DNA of 43,141 bases from DATBRC01 sp036560485 (GCA_036560485.1 DATBRC010000040.1:1-43141), one strand, 5' to 3'; positions 1-8,250 are shown, numbered from the stretch's first letter. Notes: generated from the sequence alone by a model not told the origin. Numbers and translations: made by a program.

Positions 1-1
1 C

Positions 2-247
2 ATCGGAACGTATGGTGATGTGCCGACGCAGACATTCACGCTTGCCAATACGGGAATTGATCATATCGCTTTCACCGGCAATTCATTCAATTTTGCAGGC
101 ACGAATTTGCCCATGATGGATAATTTTTCCTTTACTGCAGAGGTGCCAGAACCAGGAACCTGCGCATTGTTTTTAGCCGGCCTCGTCGCTCTTGGTTTCA
201 TTGGACGTCGCAGAAATGAGAAGTGCCAAGAGAAAAATTTAGCTTAA
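2..247 (+). CDS. PEP-CTERM sorting domain protein, 3' end only
   Basis: The gene enters from the left edge, so only about the last 81 residues are visible in frame 2. The C-terminus has the tripartite PEP-CTERM signal: VPEPGT, then a hydrophobic stretch (about 16 residues, LFLAGLVALGFI region), then a basic cluster GRRR, followed by a longer than usual tail NEKCQEKNLA. Known role of the family: the signal targets secreted proteins to the inner-membrane transpeptidase-like exosortase (XrtA/EpsH type), which cleaves it so that the protein is released or attached to extracellular matter. The visible mature part is a short beta-rich stretch typical of such proteins and gives no function. The PrsK/PrsR and sugar transferase genes near 33-38 kb belong to the same system, although the exosortase itself is not in the window. 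Confidence 0.85.
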   Translation: MGTYGDVPTQTFTLANTGIDHIAFTGNSFNFAGTNLPMMDNFSFTAEVPEPGTCALFLAGLVALGFIGRRRNEKCQEKNLA

Positions 248-326
248 TAAATGCAAACCAAAGTTTATTGAAAACAATCTGCTGTGTTAGAGCATATGGC
301 CCGTTAAAACCATGGCTTGACCAGTT

Positions 327-415
327 CGTAGGTCGGAAAAGCGTAGCGCCTTCCGACATTTTTAAATCGCGACGATCCTCATTTGTCGGAAGGCGCTACG
401 CTTTTCCGACCTACG
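327..415. repeat. Long perfect inverted repeat (32-bp arms)
   Basis: Arms 327-358 and 384-415 are perfect reverse complements and flank a 25-base loop. The arm core reads GTCGGAAAAGCGTAGCGCC. It lies 80 bases after the PEP-CTERM stop codon. It is far longer than a normal intrinsic terminator and resembles REP/BIME-type or small MITE-like palindromes that are dispersed in many proteobacterial genomes. No second copy was noticed in the window. Confidence 0.85.
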
Positions 416-440
416 TGCTATTAACCGTGCAAACGTTTAG

Positions 441-469
441 AAAAAGGGCGGCCATGGCTGCCCTTTTTT
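441..469. terminator. Rho-independent terminator after the PEP-CTERM gene
   Basis: AAAAAGGGC pairs with GCCCTTTTT around a GCCATGGC-centred loop that can itself pair, and a T-run follows on the plus strand. The A-run on the other side makes it potentially bidirectional, serving the remnant on the minus strand as well. Confidence 0.75.
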
Positions 470-493
470 ACATCTTGGACATTACCGTGGCCG

Positions 494-796
494 CTATTTT
501 CGGATGTCATCCATTTCCATGTTGCTCTCGGTATCGACTGAAATTGCATATTTCATTTCATCCGCGGTGAGCAGCTCATTCCAGATGAACTGGCGCGCAA
601 GAACATCAATCCCTGCATCCGACGGATCCTGATTCATTTGCATGCGCAATGCAATACGCTCTTTCATTGTCGCTTCACTGGCATGCACGTCAAAAATAAA
701 AAATGGAACATTGAGTTGATACGCCAAGTTTTCAATATGGATAATTGATTCGAAAATATTTATCCTTAGAATCCGTAAAAAAATCCTGATTTCATT
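494..796 (-). pseudogene. Remnant of a COG0645-type P-loop kinase/ATPase C-terminus
   Basis: An open minus-strand frame of about 100 codons runs from a stop near 799 to the stop at 494. Its only possible start codon of note is TTG at 727. The readable part (NVPFFIFDVHASEATMKERI, then a region with SDAGIDVLARQ) resembles the C-terminal half of AAA/adenylate-kinase-like domains found in bifunctional aminoglycoside-phosphotransferase/ATP-binding proteins (COG2187/COG0645). The P-loop and everything N-terminal to it are missing, and the DNA upstream (728-930) is AT-rich and non-coding. I read this as a 5'-truncated, decayed gene. Family assignment is from memory of the pattern and is moderate. 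Confidence 0.45.
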
Positions 797-1016
797 TTAG
801 ATGAAGCAACAACATCAGAAACAAATACTTCTTTTTCTTTGATTGAAAGCAAAATTTTTTACCATCCCGCTTTCTGTCATCTTGCAAAAAATCACCGATA
901 CAAATTGTTTCAATTATTACGGAATCGCGTTTAATTTCGACTGGATTCACTCTCCGATTTGGCATTTAATATAGTCATGGTCCATGTGAAAACAGAAAAC
1001 ACCCAAGGAGTCAGCA

Positions 1017-1343
1017 ATGAAAAAAGTTCTGATAACAACAGCCGGTTTGATAGCAGGCACTGCTTTAATGCTTTGCAGTTCATCTGCAATGGCGCATGGC
1101 GGTGTGGATTGGTCAGTCTCGATCGGTGTGCCGCTCTATGCGCCGCCACCGGTCGTCTACAGCGCTCCCCCGGTAGTGTATGAAGAACCTGTGCCAGTTT
1201 ATCGGGCGCCGCCTGTCGTGGAATACCGTCCGCAGCCTTATTATCCGGCGTATGGTTATCGCGATCCGTACTGGCGCCAGCGCGAATGGCGCGAACATGA
1301 GTGGCGTGAACATCATCGCCATCATGATCACGACCGCGATTGA
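1017..1343 (+). CDS. Small secreted Pro/Tyr-rich protein with His/Arg-rich tail
   Basis: The product has 108 residues. AAGGAG about 9 bases upstream supports the ATG. An N-terminal signal peptide (MKKVLITTAGLIAGTALMLC) ends at a likely SPase I site after AMA, near residue 26. The mature protein carries repeated PPVVY/PVPVY-like units (residues about 42-75, similar to the PXPV repeats of betaproteobacterial small secreted proteins), a Tyr/Pro segment, and a C-terminal run dominated by Arg, Glu, His and Asp. The function of this class is unknown; the His/Asp-rich end could bind metal, but that is speculation. It is apparently monocistronic. Confidence 0.8.
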   Translation: MKKVLITTAGLIAGTALMLCSSSAMAHGGVDWSVSIGVPLYAPPPVVYSAPPVVYEEPVPVYRAPPVVEYRPQPYYPAYGYRDPYWRQREWREHEWREHHRHHDHDRD

Positions 1344-1357
1344 ATGGTCGTGATGCA

Positions 1358-1402
1358 GATGGCTAAATGCGGAAGCTACCCAGTTGTTTCCGCATCGCCA
1401 TC
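1358..1402. terminator. Hairpin between convergent genes
   Basis: GATGGC...ATGCGGAA pairs with TTCCGCAT...GCCATC, giving two stacked stems with a 13-base loop. It sits between the stop of the secreted protein (1343) and the stop of the convergent Crp/Fnr gene (1401), so it could end both transcripts. There is no strong T-run. Confidence 0.45.
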
Positions 1403-2021
1403 ACAAAAGCAATGACGCCATTTTTTTGCCATCGATTATTTTGATATGGCGTCCTGTCACCTCGATCAATCCTTCATCGGAAAAATCATGGAACAGGCGC
1501 GACAAGGTTTCCGGCGTCAAACTGAGGCGGGAAGCAATCAATGCCTTGTTGCTTATCAGCTGAATATTGTCGTCTGACTGGCGTTGGCTTTGCCGCAATA
1601 GATAGGTCGCCAATCGTTGCCGCGCCGGCAAGGAATAGCTTTCTATGTCGTGCACCAATGCATAGAATTGTCGGCTGACGCAAGTCATCAACTCACGCGC
1701 AAAGCCAAAATTTTTCTTTGCGATCTGCAGCATCGCATCGCGCTCGGTGTGCAGCAACATCGAATCCGCCGTCGTTTTCATGAAAGCCTGGTGCGGCCGC
1801 TCCAGCAACATCTCATCCAAACCGAAACACATCTCTTCACCCAAAATCTCCAGCGTTTTCTCATTGCCTTGATTTGCATGAAAGGCAAGTTGCACTTGGC
1901 CATAGACAATCCAGAATGCGCCTTCCGCGTGATCGACAGGATTGACCACACACATATTCTGTTTTACACGCAGCGGACTGGGGTTGCCCGCAATTTCCTC
2001 CAGCTCTTTATCGCTGATCAT
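1401..2021 (-). CDS. Crp/Fnr-family transcriptional regulator
   Basis: The product has 206 residues. Residues about 10-115 form the cyclic-nucleotide-binding-like beta-roll (GAFWIVYGQVQLAF corresponds to the usual GxxxxVxxGxVxL strand). After a long dimerisation helix comes a winged helix-turn-helix (about 140-206) with ETLSR in the recognition helix, the E-x-x-S-R pattern of FNR-type readers of TTGAT half sites. The four-cysteine Fe-S cluster arrangement of true FNR is absent. The frame stays open for 10 codons upstream of the ATG with family-like residues (IIQNFS) but no start codon, so the N-terminus is slightly short for the family. The inducing signal cannot be told from the sequence. 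The 3' end is convergent with the secreted protein at 1017. Confidence 0.85.
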   Translation of the reverse strand: MISDKELEEIAGNPSPLRVKQNMCVVNPVDHAEGAFWIVYGQVQLAFHANQGNEKTLEILGEEMCFGLDEMLLERPHQAFMKTTADSMLLHTERDAMLQIAKKNFGFARELMTCVSRQFYALVHDIESYSLPARQRLATYLLRQSQRQSDDNIQLISNKALIASRLSLTPETLSRLFHDFSDEGLIEVTGRHIKIIDGKKMASLLL

Positions 2022-2351
2022 CGAAAAATTTTGGATGATGCAGCTGCGCCGTTAAATCTGGGTTACTGATGAATGTAAACGCATGGTCAAGCAGGCTAAC
2101 GCGTGTCGTCAATTACTGCGTCAATCCGCTCGCATCGAATCACCATTTATAGCCCCCATCATTTGCAAATTTTCCAATGAATCGCTAGCGCTTTTGGCAA
2201 CTGCGAGTAATCGACGCAACAGTGAGCTTAATAATTCTCAACGAATGTGGAACTTGAGCAAATTTCCTCTATCCAAAAACAACTTTTCATGCTGAAATGC
2301 AACCTATAAGTGTACGCATGCGTACTTCATCTATTCAGAAAGCTTTTCCTC
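2022..2351. other. Intergenic region between Crp/Fnr gene and pbpG-like gene
   Basis: This 330-base divergent spacer must hold promoters for both flanking genes. A 70-codon open frame inside it (2083-2295, plus) has no family resemblance or good ribosome binding site. No convincing operator or RNA was seen. Confidence 0.5.
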
Positions 2352-3242
2352 ATGTTCAAGAATATTTTTGCGGCTCTTTTGCTGAGCTATGCCACCGTCG
2401 TCGCCGCTGTTCCATTTGGGTCGCAATCCGCGTTGGTCGTAGAAGAAGGCACCGGGAAAATTCTGCTTGAGAAAAATGCCGACAATGTCGTGCCGATTGC
2501 ATCGCTGACCAAGCTGATGACCGCGATGGTTGTGCTGGATTCGAAACCGGACATGGAAGAGGTAATCAGCATCGATCCAACCGATGTGGATATGATCAAG
2601 CACAGTTCGTCGCGCGTGCCGGTCGGTGCGACGCTTCCACGCAAAGATGTTTTGCAGCTCGCGCTGATGTCGTCCGATAACCGCGCAGCCGCTGCGCTGG
2701 CACGCACCTATCCCGGCGGCAATGCCGCTTTCACGGCAGCGGTTCATGCCAAGCTGACCGCATTGGGTATGACGCATACCACGATTGAGGAACCGACCGG
2801 ACTGTCCCCCAGCAATACATCGACCGCATCCGACCTGGTTAAAATGGCGACGGCAGCATCAAGCTATCCGGACATTACCCGCATTACCACCAACGCGCAC
2901 GACCTGATTAACATCAAGGGCAGAATGGTTGAATACCGCAACACCAACCAGTTCGTCGGAAAAAAAGGGTGGGATATCCTGTTGTCAAAAACCGGCTTTA
3001 CCAATGAAGCCGGCCGCTGCATCATCATGAAACTGCAGTCAGCTGAAAAGAGCGTGATCATGGTGTTGCTCAATGCGCGAGCAAATTCGGTCCGCTCTCA
3101 TGATGCGCTGAATGTCCACCGCCTGTTGTTGAATGACATGGCTTCTATCGATCAAGCGCCAGAGCTCAAGCGGGTTGAATATTCGCCGAAGCGCAAGCAT
3201 CGCAAACATCGCCATACGCATACGAAGAAAGTTTCGACCTGA
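2352..3242 (+). CDS. pbpG: D-alanyl-D-alanine endopeptidase (PBP7/8 type, peptidase S11)
   Basis: The product is a periplasmic serine peptidase that would cleave D-Ala-mDAP crosslinks in murein. From the ATG at 2352 it has 296 residues. A signal peptide spans residues 1-19 (ending VVAA). The three active-site motifs of S11 penicillin-binding proteins are present: S51-L-T-K54, S108-D-N110 and a KTG triad (KTGFTNEAG, about residue 218). The protein ends soon after the catalytic domain, as in PBP7, without the C-terminal amphipathic anchor of PBP5. Instead there is a Lys/Arg/His-rich tail (KRKHRKHRHTHTKK) that could hold it near anionic polymers. A GTG 14 codons upstream is in frame but would put residues before the signal peptide, so the ATG is preferred. 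Confidence 0.88.
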   Translation: MFKNIFAALLLSYATVVAAVPFGSQSALVVEEGTGKILLEKNADNVVPIASLTKLMTAMVVLDSKPDMEEVISIDPTDVDMIKHSSSRVPVGATLPRKDVLQLALMSSDNRAAAALARTYPGGNAAFTAAVHAKLTALGMTHTTIEEPTGLSPSNTSTASDLVKMATAASSYPDITRITTNAHDLINIKGRMVEYRNTNQFVGKKGWDILLSKTGFTNEAGRCIIMKLQSAEKSVIMVLLNARANSVRSHDALNVHRLLLNDMASIDQAPELKRVEYSPKRKHRKHRHTHTKKVST

Positions 3243-3283
3243 TGCGTGCCGTCAGGTTAGCCACAAACGATCGGCAATGATCC

Positions 3284-3532
3284 ATGGACGATTTGAATGC
3301 ACTTAATTCTCTAGGCTTCACGCTTCCCAGTCCTGCGTATATTCTCGGCTCCATTATTTTTGGAATAATCGGCTTTGCGGCTTACCGCTACGGCAAAAAA
3401 ACCTCCCATGCCAATGTCAAATGGATCGGCATCGCATTGATGCTGTATCCGTATGCCATTTCAAATACCTGGCTGCTTTATATAGTCGGCATTGGATTGA
3501 GCGCTGCGCTCTACATCTTCCGCAACGAATAA
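3284..3532 (+). CDS. Small conserved-type membrane protein
   Basis: The product has 82 residues with three hydrophobic segments (about 17-34, 47-60 and 63-78) separated by a short basic loop with RYGKKT. It starts 41 bases after the pbpG-like stop and may be co-transcribed with it. I do not recognise a family with a known function. The composition is that of a genuine inner-membrane protein rather than a chance frame. Confidence 0.6.
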   Translation: MDDLNALNSLGFTLPSPAYILGSIIFGIIGFAAYRYGKKTSHANVKWIGIALMLYPYAISNTWLLYIVGIGLSAALYIFRNE

Positions 3533-3559
3533 ACTGGAATCGCGCTTCTTATCGAGCGA

Positions 3560-5383
3560 TCAGATTTTGAGATTGCCGGTCAATAGATCCGTGCGATTCA
3601 AATGGAAATAGGCTTCCAGCAGCGCGGTTTTATATACCACTCCCAGCAGGACCGGTTCTTCTACGCTTTGAACGGCAGGCAAGCGCTCTCCCTGATGCTG
3701 TAAAAACCGTTGCAACGCATCGTCCAACGACATTTCCGGCGTGACAACCGGGAGGAAGTCGCGCCTTAAAAAATCTTTCGCCTGCTTTGCGTTACCGGCA
3801 GGGTCATCCATCAAGCCCGATGTCAAATCCTGCAATGCGACTACGCCTTGAAAATGCTTGGCTGCATCGACAACATAAAGATATTTCACCGGATGCAACC
3901 GAAACATGTTGGTCATGTCGCTGAAGCCGGCGTCCATCGACACCACTGTGACAGCAGGTTTGATGAGCTCCCGCATATGCGTGCCACGCAAGCGCAAACG
4001 CGTTTGCTCGTCCAGATTGCGCCTGCTCGTGACTTCGTACATGGATGTGCCAGCTATACCGCGCGCAATAAAATAGGCGACGACGCATGCCAGCATGAGC
4101 GGCAACATGACCTGATAGCTTAACGTCATTTCGAAAATCATCAGGATGGCCATCAGCGGCGCACGCGTTGCGGCAGCGAGAAAAGCGCCCATTCCGACGA
4201 TCGCGTATGCAAACGGAGCCGATGTCAGATCGGGCCATATAACATGCATTGCCTGTCCGAACAGGCAACCAATGGCAGCGCCGACGAAAAGAGTCGGTGT
4301 GAAAATACCGCCGACCGCACCGGAACCGGATGTAAACATCGTCGCAACAATCTTGAACACCAGCACCATCAGCACAGTCGACCATACCCAGGGCTCATGC
4401 AGCAATGAGTTCACCACGCTATAGCCGTTGCCCCACACTTGCGGAACCCATACCGACAGAATTCCCACCATCAATCCACCGAACCCCAGTCTGACCGGCA
4501 AAGGCAACGCGCTCTTTTTAAACTGCTGTTTAGCCATGTCAAGCAATAGCAGAAATTGCGGCGCGGCGAGTCCCGCCACAATGCCCAATCCGACGAATAA
4601 AACGACTTCGATATTCGGCACTGCCGGGAAGGCCGGCATTTCGTAAGTGGGCTTGTATCCGGGGAATTCACGCATCGTGATATTTGCCACCACCGACGCG
4701 ATCATGATAGGCCCCAAACTATCCATCGCGATGGTGCCCAGGACGATTTCAGTCACGAAAAAAGCGCTGGCGATCGGTGCGTTATACGCAGATGTGATGC
4801 CGGCCGCTGCGCCGCATGCAACGAGAAGCCGCAGACGAGCCGATTCGAATTTCGTGACGCGGCCGATGACTGATGCGCACATCGCCGCCAATTGCACCAT
4901 CGAGCCTTCACGGCCGATCGAGCCGCCCGATGCGATCGTGGACAATGACGACAAACTGCGCAACAAGGTCTGACGTACCGAAATCCAGCCATTGCCGACC
5001 ATGATTGCTTCCATGTAGTCAGGAGGCGAATCAGTCATGTAACGTTTCGCGACAACCAGAAAGACCCCCGCAATGATGCCGCCGGCACATGGCAGGATGA
5101 CACGCATTTGCCATGACAAAGTCTTGGCCATCTCAACAAGGGAAATACTGTGCCCGACCAACAGCAATTGCATACCGGCCAGGCTATCGCGAAATGCAAT
5201 AGTCGCCAGCGCACCGACGAAACCGACCAATCCAGCCCATAGCAACATCGAATGCGCATCGGAAAAGCGTGGCAGGCGCCATAACAATAGTTTGTTTTTT
5301 AGAAGTGAAGTCAGCACGTTTGTTACGCTAGAAAGTGGAAGTTGCAACCAGATAACGTGCTGTGCAGTATAACCAACTCTCAC
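3560..5383 (-). CDS. ClC-type chloride channel/transporter with C-terminal CBS pair
   Basis: The product has 607 residues. An N-terminal ClC domain (about residues 45-450) carries the anion-pathway signatures: SIGREGSMVQ (the usual GREGP motif, with the gating glutamate retained and Pro replaced by Ser) and GAVGGIFTPTLFVGAA (GxFxP). The first selectivity motif, usually GSGIP, is not obvious. After the membrane domain come two CBS modules (about 465-590), which in relatives bind adenine nucleotides or regulate gating. Keeping the gating glutamate is compatible with either Cl-/H+ exchange or channel activity. The GTG at 5383 gives the longest frame; a GTG at 5317 just before LTSLLKNK is an equally plausible start. 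It runs convergent with the small membrane protein at 3284. Confidence 0.88.
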   Translation of the reverse strand: MRVGYTAQHVIWLQLPLSSVTNVLTSLLKNKLLLWRLPRFSDAHSMLLWAGLVGFVGALATIAFRDSLAGMQLLLVGHSISLVEMAKTLSWQMRVILPCAGGIIAGVFLVVAKRYMTDSPPDYMEAIMVGNGWISVRQTLLRSLSSLSTIASGGSIGREGSMVQLAAMCASVIGRVTKFESARLRLLVACGAAAGITSAYNAPIASAFFVTEIVLGTIAMDSLGPIMIASVVANITMREFPGYKPTYEMPAFPAVPNIEVVLFVGLGIVAGLAAPQFLLLLDMAKQQFKKSALPLPVRLGFGGLMVGILSVWVPQVWGNGYSVVNSLLHEPWVWSTVLMVLVFKIVATMFTSGSGAVGGIFTPTLFVGAAIGCLFGQAMHVIWPDLTSAPFAYAIVGMGAFLAAATRAPLMAILMIFEMTLSYQVMLPLMLACVVAYFIARGIAGTSMYEVTSRRNLDEQTRLRLRGTHMRELIKPAVTVVSMDAGFSDMTNMFRLHPVKYLYVVDAAKHFQGVVALQDLTSGLMDDPAGNAKQAKDFLRRDFLPVVTPEMSLDDALQRFLQHQGERLPAVQSVEEPVLLGVVYKTALLEAYFHLNRTDLLTGNLKI

Positions 5384-5435
5384 GCAATCACTGCGTGTTT
5401 GAACATCTTTCCTTCAAATCGTAGGACCTACCGCC

Positions 5436-6254
5436 CTAAAACACCTGCTGAAGCAACCCGTTTTTTCCGGCAGCCTTTACCCGATACATGAGCTCGTCAG
5501 CGCGCATGATCGCATCATCCAGTGAAGGCGGCGCATTCAAAAAGACTGCAATGCCTGTGCTGAAGCTCACCTGCGGATACCTTGCCGCGACGGCACGTTG
5601 CAGCTTCTGCGTCAAATCGGATGCAATCGTGCCGATGCCTTTAACATTTACATCGGAAAAGAAGATGGCAAATTCATCCCCGCCCAAACGCGCGACAAAA
5701 TCGCCTTTCCGAACATTTTTTCGCATCGTCTCGCCGATTAAACGCAACAATCGATCACCTTCCCCATGTCCCATCGTATCGTTGACTTGTTTGAAATTGT
5801 CGCAATCCAGATATAGCAATGAAAAGGGTTGTGCATGCCGCACACTGCGCGCAATTTCAACTTCCAGCGATGCATAAAACGCATGTCGGTTCATCAAATG
5901 CGTGAGCGCATCGGTGCGCGCCAAGCGCCGTTCCCGATCATAGGCTGCGCGTAAATTCGAGGCCAGAACGATCACGATCAGATATGAAAAGAAACGCCCA
6001 AAAGTATCTATGTAAAAATAAAGGTGCTTGTGTGGCGAAGATTCGGCCATCGAGTCGATCGCAACAAGAATGACAAAGGAAAAAGCGGAGAATACATATC
6101 CCCATTTCCGGCCGTTATTCCACGTCACCAAGAGAATGGGAATCAGGTAAAGCGAGGTTATTCTTAGTTCATCGCTAGAGAAGATGTCAAGCCATGCAAG
6201 CGCTAGCAATAACAACACCGAGAATAGCAGTGTAGCCTTGGGCGGAAGATTCAT
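5436..6254 (-). CDS. Membrane-anchored diguanylate cyclase (GGDEF)
   Basis: The product would make cyclic di-GMP from two GTP at the inner membrane. It has 272 residues. The N-terminal about 110 residues contain four hydrophobic segments (a MASE-like sensor region, first segment LLFSVLLLLALAWL). A single GGDEF domain follows (about 115-272), with DALTHLMNR at its start, an intact GGDEF motif preceded by VARL, and an RKGD inhibitory site five residues upstream. Active site and I-site are therefore both intact, predicting an active, product-inhibited enzyme. The input signal is unknown. Possible downstream effectors in this window are the YcgR-like protein (12143) and the exopolysaccharide genes; any link is inference. 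Confidence 0.9.
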   Translation of the reverse strand: MNLPPKATLLFSVLLLLALAWLDIFSSDELRITSLYLIPILLVTWNNGRKWGYVFSAFSFVILVAIDSMAESSPHKHLYFYIDTFGRFFSYLIVIVLASNLRAAYDRERRLARTDALTHLMNRHAFYASLEVEIARSVRHAQPFSLLYLDCDNFKQVNDTMGHGEGDRLLRLIGETMRKNVRKGDFVARLGGDEFAIFFSDVNVKGIGTIASDLTQKLQRAVAARYPQVSFSTGIAVFLNAPPSLDDAIMRADELMYRVKAAGKNGLLQQVF

Positions 6255-6438
6255 CGTATTCTGTACTAATGGAAGGTCTATGCATTTGAGAAATTTTCAG
6301 GCATCAAGTTCCATACGCACAGAAATTATGGTCGATTTTCACCGCAATAATTTTTCAGTTGCAATGTTTCAATTCGCTATCTTTCACTGTTCTACGGTAT
6401 TCTGCATAGTGCATTGCAAAAATTGATAAGGATGTTCT

Positions 6439-6553
6439 ATGGGCATTGAAAAAATCAAACCACAAGAATTCCTGGCATGCCTGCCTTTGTTTAATGATAT
6501 GGCAACGCCAGAGACATTTTATTAGACGCTCTATTGAACTGGCAGCCCGCAAG
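6439..6553 (+). pseudogene. Crp/Fnr 5'-end remnant fused to the start of nsrR
   Basis: A good ribosome binding site (AAGG, about 8 bases upstream) leads into an ATG at 6439 and 28 codons that stop at 6525. The peptide contains FLACLPLFNDMATPE, the hallmark beginning of Crp/Fnr regulators. After a frameshift near 6510 the next frame reads RRSIELAARK, again like the family, and then runs directly into the nsrR ATG at 6554. The rest of the regulator is gone. The leader may still be transcribed and translated as the 5' part of the nsrR message. Confidence 0.6.
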
Positions 6554-7027
6554 ATGAGACTGACTTCCTATACCGACTATGCTTTGCGCACCTTGATGTA
6601 TCTGGCGATCAATCGTGATCACCTGACCACGATTCAGGACATCGCCGATCTGCATAACATCTCGAAAAACCACTTGACCAAAGTCGCGCATCAACTTGGC
6701 CAGCTCGGCCTGGTGGAAACTGTGCGTGGACGAAACGGCGGACTCAAGCTTGGACGCGAGCCCGATGACATCAATATCGGCAAGGTCGTGCGCCAAACGG
6801 AAACCGATTTCTACATGGCAGAGTGCTTTGACCGTAACAACAAGAGCTGCACCTACTCCTCCGGCTGCACACTCAAAGGTGTGTTGAGCAGCGCGACAGA
6901 TGCTTATTTACAGGTACTGGACGCTGTGACACTGAAAGACCTCATCAAGAAAAGCGGCAGTCGCACAACCAATGGCGGTGCGCTCAAATCCATGCAATTC
7001 CATGCAACAGAAAAAAAACGCAAATAA
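6554..7027 (+). CDS. nsrR: Rrf2-family nitric oxide-sensing repressor NsrR
   Basis: The product has 157 residues. The N-terminal winged helix-turn-helix starts MRLTSYTDYALRTLMYLA, which is highly typical of NsrR. The Fe-S ligand cluster has three cysteines, C91, C99 and C105, in the context AECF...SC...GCTLKGVL; the first gap is slightly longer than in E. coli (C91, C96, C102). Known role: the cluster reacts with NO and relieves repression of NO-detoxifying genes. The ATG at 6554 is chosen because family homology begins there; a longer in-frame TTG start (6446) only adds remnant sequence. The usual target genes (hmp, norB, ytfE, nnrS) are not next to it. The gene is flanked by remnants of other genes. 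Confidence 0.88.
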   Translation: MRLTSYTDYALRTLMYLAINRDHLTTIQDIADLHNISKNHLTKVAHQLGQLGLVETVRGRNGGLKLGREPDDINIGKVVRQTETDFYMAECFDRNNKSCTYSSGCTLKGVLSSATDAYLQVLDAVTLKDLIKKSGSRTTNGGALKSMQFHATEKKRK

Positions 7028-7069
7028 CGTTGCTATAAAACTTGTTTTGGCATTGTCCGACCATCGTTA

Positions 7070-7264
7070 TTATTTTGCCGACTTTTTCTGTTGCAAGGTT
7101 TGATGGATCAGCTTCACAAAGTCTGAATCGACCATTCCAATTTTCTTGGTACATCCGACGACACACCCGTCGGCATCCAGCAGAATCAGCGCCGTCGTGT
7201 GGTTGCATTCACCATCCGCCAGCAAACGATATTGAATGCTGAGCAGTGCTGCGCTCTTGCACAC
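7070..7264 (-). pseudogene. 3' remnant of an SCO1/SenC-type protein gene
   Basis: The 64-residue frame contains LADGECNHTTALILLDADG, then GCTKKIGMVDSDF, resembling the C-terminal half of SCO1/SenC/PrrC thioredoxin-like copper proteins (a conserved His near HTT and a following LLDADGR-like strand). The N-terminal half with the CxxxC copper/redox motif is missing, the only start is an unsupported GTG, and no gene-like sequence precedes it. It converges on nsrR. I treat it as a fragment left by a deletion; the family call is moderate. Confidence 0.45.
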
Positions 7265-7443
7265 GCTCTCTGTTCGTTACCGAACGGATACTTCGTATTT
7301 TTCAGTGCATGCTGATATTTTCGAATGCGCTTATGCCTTTCGACAAATAACACGATATGTTCGGTAAATTCACCTCCATCACTGCCATATAATCAATTTC
7401 CATGACCATCATGAAATAGCGCTTGGCAAACAGGAGATAGAAA

Positions 7444-8250
7444 ATGAAACTACGCCACTTGTTTATTATGTTGCCCATGTTGTTTGGTTCGGCGACTGCA
7501 ATCCACGCACAAGTCAGCGTCGGCATCGGATTGCCGGGGATTAATATCGGCATCAATATGCCGGTTTATCCAAGGCTTGTTCTTGTGCCCGGCTATCCGG
7601 TCTACTACGATCCGTATGTCAATGCCAATTACTTTTTTTACGACGGCATGTATTGGGTGTACCAGGACGATAACTGGTACGCCAGCAGTTGGTACAACGG
7701 ACCGTGGCAATTGGTCGATCCATTTTATGTGCCGGAGTTTTTGCTGCGTATTCCGGTGCGTTACTACCACCGTCCACCACCATATTTCCGTAACTGGCGT
7801 GCCGACGCGCCGCCACATTGGGGCGAGCATTGGGGTCGCGACTGGGAAGCACGAAGAAGTGGCTGGAATCGATGGGACCATCGCGCTGCGCCACGTCCGG
7901 CGCCGCTGCCGAATTACCAGCGCCAGTATTCCGAAGGACGCTATCCGCGCGACGCTGAACAACAACGTGCCATCCGTTCCGAGCAATATCGTTACCAGCC
8001 GCATGAGGCTGTAACGAGGCAGCACTTCGAGCAACAAGGTAATCGGGGCGACGCGCATCTTGAACGGGGACAGCAAGCACCGCAGATGTCAGCGCCGCGC
8101 ATTGAACAACGGCCGCAACCGATGCAAGCACCGCAAATGGACCACCGCGAACGCGACAGGTATGAGCCGCGTGAGCGCAATGGAGACAATCGGGGAGAAG
8201 AGCGAGGCGGAGAAAATCGAAGAGAAGAACACGGTCAGGATCGGCGATAA
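7444..8250 (+). CDS. Secreted Tyr/Trp-rich, then Arg/Gln-rich protein
   Basis: The product has 268 residues. AGGAG sits 8 bases upstream of the ATG. A signal peptide ends at about residue 22 (SATAIHA, then QVSVGIG). Residues 25-110 form a compact Tyr/Trp/Pro-rich region (YDPYVNANYFFYDGMYWVY and YASSWYNGPW), a pattern found in small secreted or outer-membrane-associated proteobacterial proteins of unknown function. From about residue 115 to the end the chain is low-complexity, rich in Arg, Gln, Pro, His and Glu, and probably disordered. No enzyme motif was seen. It stands alone, with 180 bases upstream available for a promoter. Confidence 0.8.
   Translation: MKLRHLFIMLPMLFGSATAIHAQVSVGIGLPGINIGINMPVYPRLVLVPGYPVYYDPYVNANYFFYDGMYWVYQDDNWYASSWYNGPWQLVDPFYVPEFLLRIPVRYYHRPPPYFRNWRADAPPHWGEHWGRDWEARRSGWNRWDHRAAPRPAPLPNYQRQYSEGRYPRDAEQQRAIRSEQYRYQPHEAVTRQHFEQQGNRGDAHLERGQQAPQMSAPRIEQRPQPMQAPQMDHRERDRYEPRERNGDNRGEERGGENRREEHGQDRR

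Noticed and set aside
327..415. CRISPR-like or terminator reading of the palindrome
   Set aside because: Only one inverted pair, no tandem direct repeats with spacers, and a separate terminator exists at 441-469.
223..570. 115-codon plus-strand reading frame over the palindrome and terminator
   Set aside because: It translates the two arms of the inverted repeat and the terminator; no family features and no ribosome binding site.
2083..2295. 70-codon plus-strand frame between the Crp/Fnr and pbpG-like genes
   Set aside because: No ribosome binding site, unremarkable composition, no domain resemblance.
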